DNA of 10,000 nucleotides from Flavobacterium sp. GTDB lineage: Bacteria; Bacteroidota; Bacteroidia; Flavobacteriales; Flavobacteriaceae. The DNA lies in NCBI RefSeq assembly GCF_020217025.1, contig NZ_JAIWOF010000031.1:1-10000 (forward strand), given 5' to 3'. The notes under the pieces are model-generated. The model made no database searches. It saw only the letters and a list, made by a program, of their open reading frames with translations, and was not told the DNA's origin. Each line of letters starts with the position of its first letter. Position 1 is the first letter of the stretch. Shown in pieces: positions 7,649-10,000 of the stretch. The translations under genes were made by a program, and so were the position numbers.

Positions 7649-9847
7649 TTAAAACCAAAATCCTACCGAAAACCAAGTGTAATGATCCTTAGTTTCTGGA
7701 GACCATGAATGCTTAATTTCAACAGGACCTATTACCGTTTCCATACCATAACCAAATGAATATCCTGAATAATTTGGTTTAACAAACCATGTGTCTATGG
7801 TGTCAAAAATTTTATTTCCAACATTAGCAAAGTTAGCACTAAAATTCAAATGGTGCTTCTTAAATATTTCATAATCTGCTGTTAATAAAAGTTTTACATA
7901 ACTATCTCCAGCCAAGCTCAAAAAATCATATCCAAAAAAAGGCTTAATATTGTTTACTTGTTGAAATCCATAACCGCCTAATATAAAATCAAAATAAGAA
8001 ACACTTCTTTCGCCAACAGAAAAACCTCCTTCTGTTTGAAGTTTAAATGTCATATTCTTAAAAACGGGTTGTGCAAAACCAAAATCAGCTTTTGCTACAG
8101 AAAATCGCTCGAAGTTACCTTTGTAATCTGATGAATAGCCATAATATCTTATTTCAGAATTAAAATTCCAACCAGTTCTTGGAAAATATTTTTTATCGAA
8201 TGAATCATACTTCATAAATCCAAAAATGGACAAATAATTACTTCTTTCAAAAACATAATTAGTATCTTCTAATGTTTCTGATTTTAATCTTAAAAACTTG
8301 TACTCAACTCCACCTCCTAATGAAAATTTTTGAGCAAAAATGGTTTGTAAATACGCTTGATTACTCAAATCAAAAAAATCAACATTAATAGCATTTGCTG
8401 TTGTATTCGAAACTACATTATCAGCAATATTACTTGTAATATTTCTATTGAAGGTTGTTAATTTAGAATTGAAACCAAAACTCCAATAAAATCCATTGTC
8501 AATATAATAATCAAAATTGTATCGAATGTTATCTCCCAAAATCAAATCTAATGACGCTACATCATTTTTAGCTAAGAGTCGTTTCTTAGTATAATTCAAT
8601 AAGATTCCACTTTTAAACAAGTCGTCATAATGCAATCCAAACTTTAAAAAAGTATTATTCTCATTCTCTTTTAATTGCAAAATTAATTTGTCACCATCTT
8701 GCATTTTTTCAAATGAATAATTAATGGCACTAAAGTTTTGAGTGGCATTTAAGTTTAAAATTCCCTTTTGTAATTGACCTATTGAAATTTTAGTATTCCT
8801 TTTAAATTTTAATTTACCAATAATGTACGCTCTCGTATAATTTTCAAGTTTATTAAAAACGATATCCTTGATATAAATTGAATCTTGAACAACTATTTTG
8901 TTATCATTTTTGGCACTTGAATTTCCAAACGGAGCTAGTTCTCTAACAAACTCTAAGGCTTTTTCTTTTCCTTTTCCAATAATATCTTTTCCTTTCTCAA
9001 AATCCACAACCGTGTAGCCTTTAATATCAGGTTTGATGTAAATATTGGTCATTTTTTGTTTTCCTTCCATTTTTTCAATCATGGAAAAATTATTGATTTG
9101 CGCTAAAACCGAAGTAACACCTTTTAATTCTTCCCTAGTTTTTAATCCATCCTGAACATCAACACCAATAATAATATCTACTCCACGAGATTTTAATTCT
9201 TCAATAGGATAATTATCCACAACACCACCATCTATTAAAACCCTACCGTTTATTTCAACAGGACTATACAAAGTAGGTAATGCGCCACTTGCAATCATGT
9301 TTTGAGCTAAAACGCCCGAATCTAAAACCACTTTTTCTCCCGTTTCGGCATCTGTTGCAATACATAAAAAAGGAATAGGCAATTGTTTGAAATCACGAAC
9401 ATGACTCACATGTTGTGTTAAAGAAGACAATAAATTGAAATTATAAAGCCCTTTTGATAATCCAGAAGGTAATCCCAATTTAAATTTATTAAATGGAAGT
9501 GTTAAAGCGTAAATCTCGTCATTTCGCTTTTCATAAAACGATTTAGAACCTCTTGGTGTAAAATCTTGAAGTAAAGCATCAACATCCACATTAGAAAAAA
9601 TAGCATCTAATTGCTCGGCATTATAGCCAGAAGCGTACAATCCACCAACAATCGCACCCATACTGGTTCCAGCCACATAATCAACTTTTATACCAAGTGA
9701 ATCGATTACTTTTAGCACGCCAATATGCGCCAATCCTTTTGCACCACCACCACTAAGCACAAGTCCAACTTTTGGTCGCGGGTTTTCTTGTCCTAAGCTG
9801 ATTTGGGTTAGAAATAGTAGGCTTACAAACAAGAGGAGTTTTTTCAT
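7649..9847 (-). CDS. Patatin-like phospholipase with POTRA and outer-membrane barrel
   Basis: A 732-residue outer-membrane protein of the PNPLA/Omp85 fusion type (related to PlpD, type Vd secretion). Residues 1 to about 20 are a signal peptide. The patatin domain (about 25-310) has the oxyanion loop G-G-G-A-K-G (33-38), nucleophile Ser62 in G-T-S-M-G, and catalytic Asp206 in I-D-G-G. A POTRA-like segment follows (about 320-395: K-D-I-V-F-N-K-L-E-N, then Q-L-Q-K-G-I), then a C-terminal beta-barrel (about 400-732) with alternating strands ending in G-F-W-F; the terminal Phe is the usual BAM recognition residue. The catalytic dyad is intact, so lipid acyl-hydrolase activity is likely; whether the domain stays attached or is released is unknown. 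It starts 2 nt after the uvrC stop, so probably shares its transcript. Confidence 0.93.
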   Translation of the reverse strand: MKKLLLFVSLLFLTQISLGQENPRPKVGLVLSGGGAKGLAHIGVLKVIDSLGIKVDYVAGTSMGAIVGGLYASGYNAEQLDAIFSNVDVDALLQDFTPRGSKSFYEKRNDEIYALTLPFNKFKLGLPSGLSKGLYNFNLLSSLTQHVSHVRDFKQLPIPFLCIATDAETGEKVVLDSGVLAQNMIASGALPTLYSPVEINGRVLIDGGVVDNYPIEELKSRGVDIIIGVDVQDGLKTREELKGVTSVLAQINNFSMIEKMEGKQKMTNIYIKPDIKGYTVVDFEKGKDIIGKGKEKALEFVRELAPFGNSSAKNDNKIVVQDSIYIKDIVFNKLENYTRAYIIGKLKFKRNTKISIGQLQKGILNLNATQNFSAINYSFEKMQDGDKLILQLKENENNTFLKFGLHYDDLFKSGILLNYTKKRLLAKNDVASLDLILGDNIRYNFDYYIDNGFYWSFGFNSKLTTFNRNITSNIADNVVSNTTANAINVDFFDLSNQAYLQTIFAQKFSLGGGVEYKFLRLKSETLEDTNYVFERSNYLSIFGFMKYDSFDKKYFPRTGWNFNSEIRYYGYSSDYKGNFERFSVAKADFGFAQPVFKNMTFKLQTEGGFSVGERSVSYFDFILGGYGFQQVNNIKPFFGYDFLSLAGDSYVKLLLTADYEIFKKHHLNFSANFANVGNKIFDTIDTWFVKPNYSGYSFGYGMETVIGPVEIKHSWSPETKDHYTWFSVGFWF

Positions 9848-9849
9848 TT

Positions 9850-10000
9850 CTATTTAGGAGTATTTTTCTTGTAAAAGTCGGAAATTTTTTTGGCTTTTGA
9901 AACACCTACAACTTCAGAAATTGCTTTTTCATCGGCATTTTGCAATCTTTTAACACTTTTAAAATGTTTCATTAATGTAATCATCGTTTTTTCTCCAATA
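9850..10000 (-). CDS. uvrC: UvrABC excinuclease subunit C, C-terminal 49 residues
   Basis: Partial; the gene continues beyond the window. The visible residues read I-G-E-K-T-M-I-T-L-M-K-H-F-K-S-V-K-R-L, then a second E-V-V-G-V-S-K-A-K-K helix-turn, ending N-T-P-K. This is the second half of the tandem helix-hairpin-helix DNA-binding domain at the end of UvrC, which makes the dual incisions in nucleotide excision repair. The match to the G-I-G-x-K-T...L-L-x-H-F-x-S consensus is good, but related HhH proteins share it and only the tail is visible. The stop at 9852-9850 is 2 nt before the patatin ATG. Confidence 0.8.
   Translation of the reverse strand, partial: IGEKTMITLMKHFKSVKRLQNADEKAISEVVGVSKAKKISDFYKKNTPK

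Overview
The window looks like a chromosomal segment of a Flavobacterium-like member of the Bacteroidota. The grounds are low GC, Lys/Asn-rich proteins, Bacteroidota-type promoters (TTTG, then TAnnTTTG) with little Shine-Dalgarno signal, an M-K-K signal-peptide style, and the protein set itself. Every gene I can support is on the minus strand, so the biological order runs from high to low coordinates.

Layout in transcription order. (1) 10000-7649: the end of uvrC, then, 2 nt later, a patatin-like phospholipase fused to an outer-membrane barrel. (2) 7474-5097: hmgA and hppD, consecutive enzymes of tyrosine degradation (4-hydroxyphenylpyruvate to homogentisate to maleylacetoacetate). (3) 5034-2249: an AT-rich two-gene unit with an ATGA overlap, encoding an exported M48-type metallopeptidase and an exported protein of unknown family. 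(4) 2245-1861: a non-coding stretch holding a severed copy of the last 31 codons of hppD, a candidate small RNA with its own promoter and terminator, and a second promoter. (5) 1860-158: a DUF3108 protein overlapping kynA (tryptophan 2,3-dioxygenase, TAATG junction). (6) 130-1: the start of a lipoprotein that runs off the window.

The main observation is that region 3 is bracketed by a direct repeat of about 98 bp, 2949 bp apart. One copy is the live 3' end of hppD. The other is an orphan tail lying just after the second inserted gene. The copies differ at three positions, all synonymous third-codon positions, and the similarity stops at the stop codon. I infer that the metallopeptidase pair came in linked to a hppD 3' end from a related lineage, which replaced the resident end and left it stranded next to the native downstream DNA. 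No integrase or transposase is visible.

The second observation is regulatory. The peptidase gene's consensus promoter lies inside the apparent hppD terminator hairpin, with the -7 box in the loop, and the U-tract runs straight into the ATG. Further downstream a candidate sRNA (about 112 nt, three hairpins) is followed at once by the DUF3108-kynA promoter, whose -33 box overlaps the sRNA terminator. The neighbourhood joins tryptophan and tyrosine catabolism with cell-envelope proteins.
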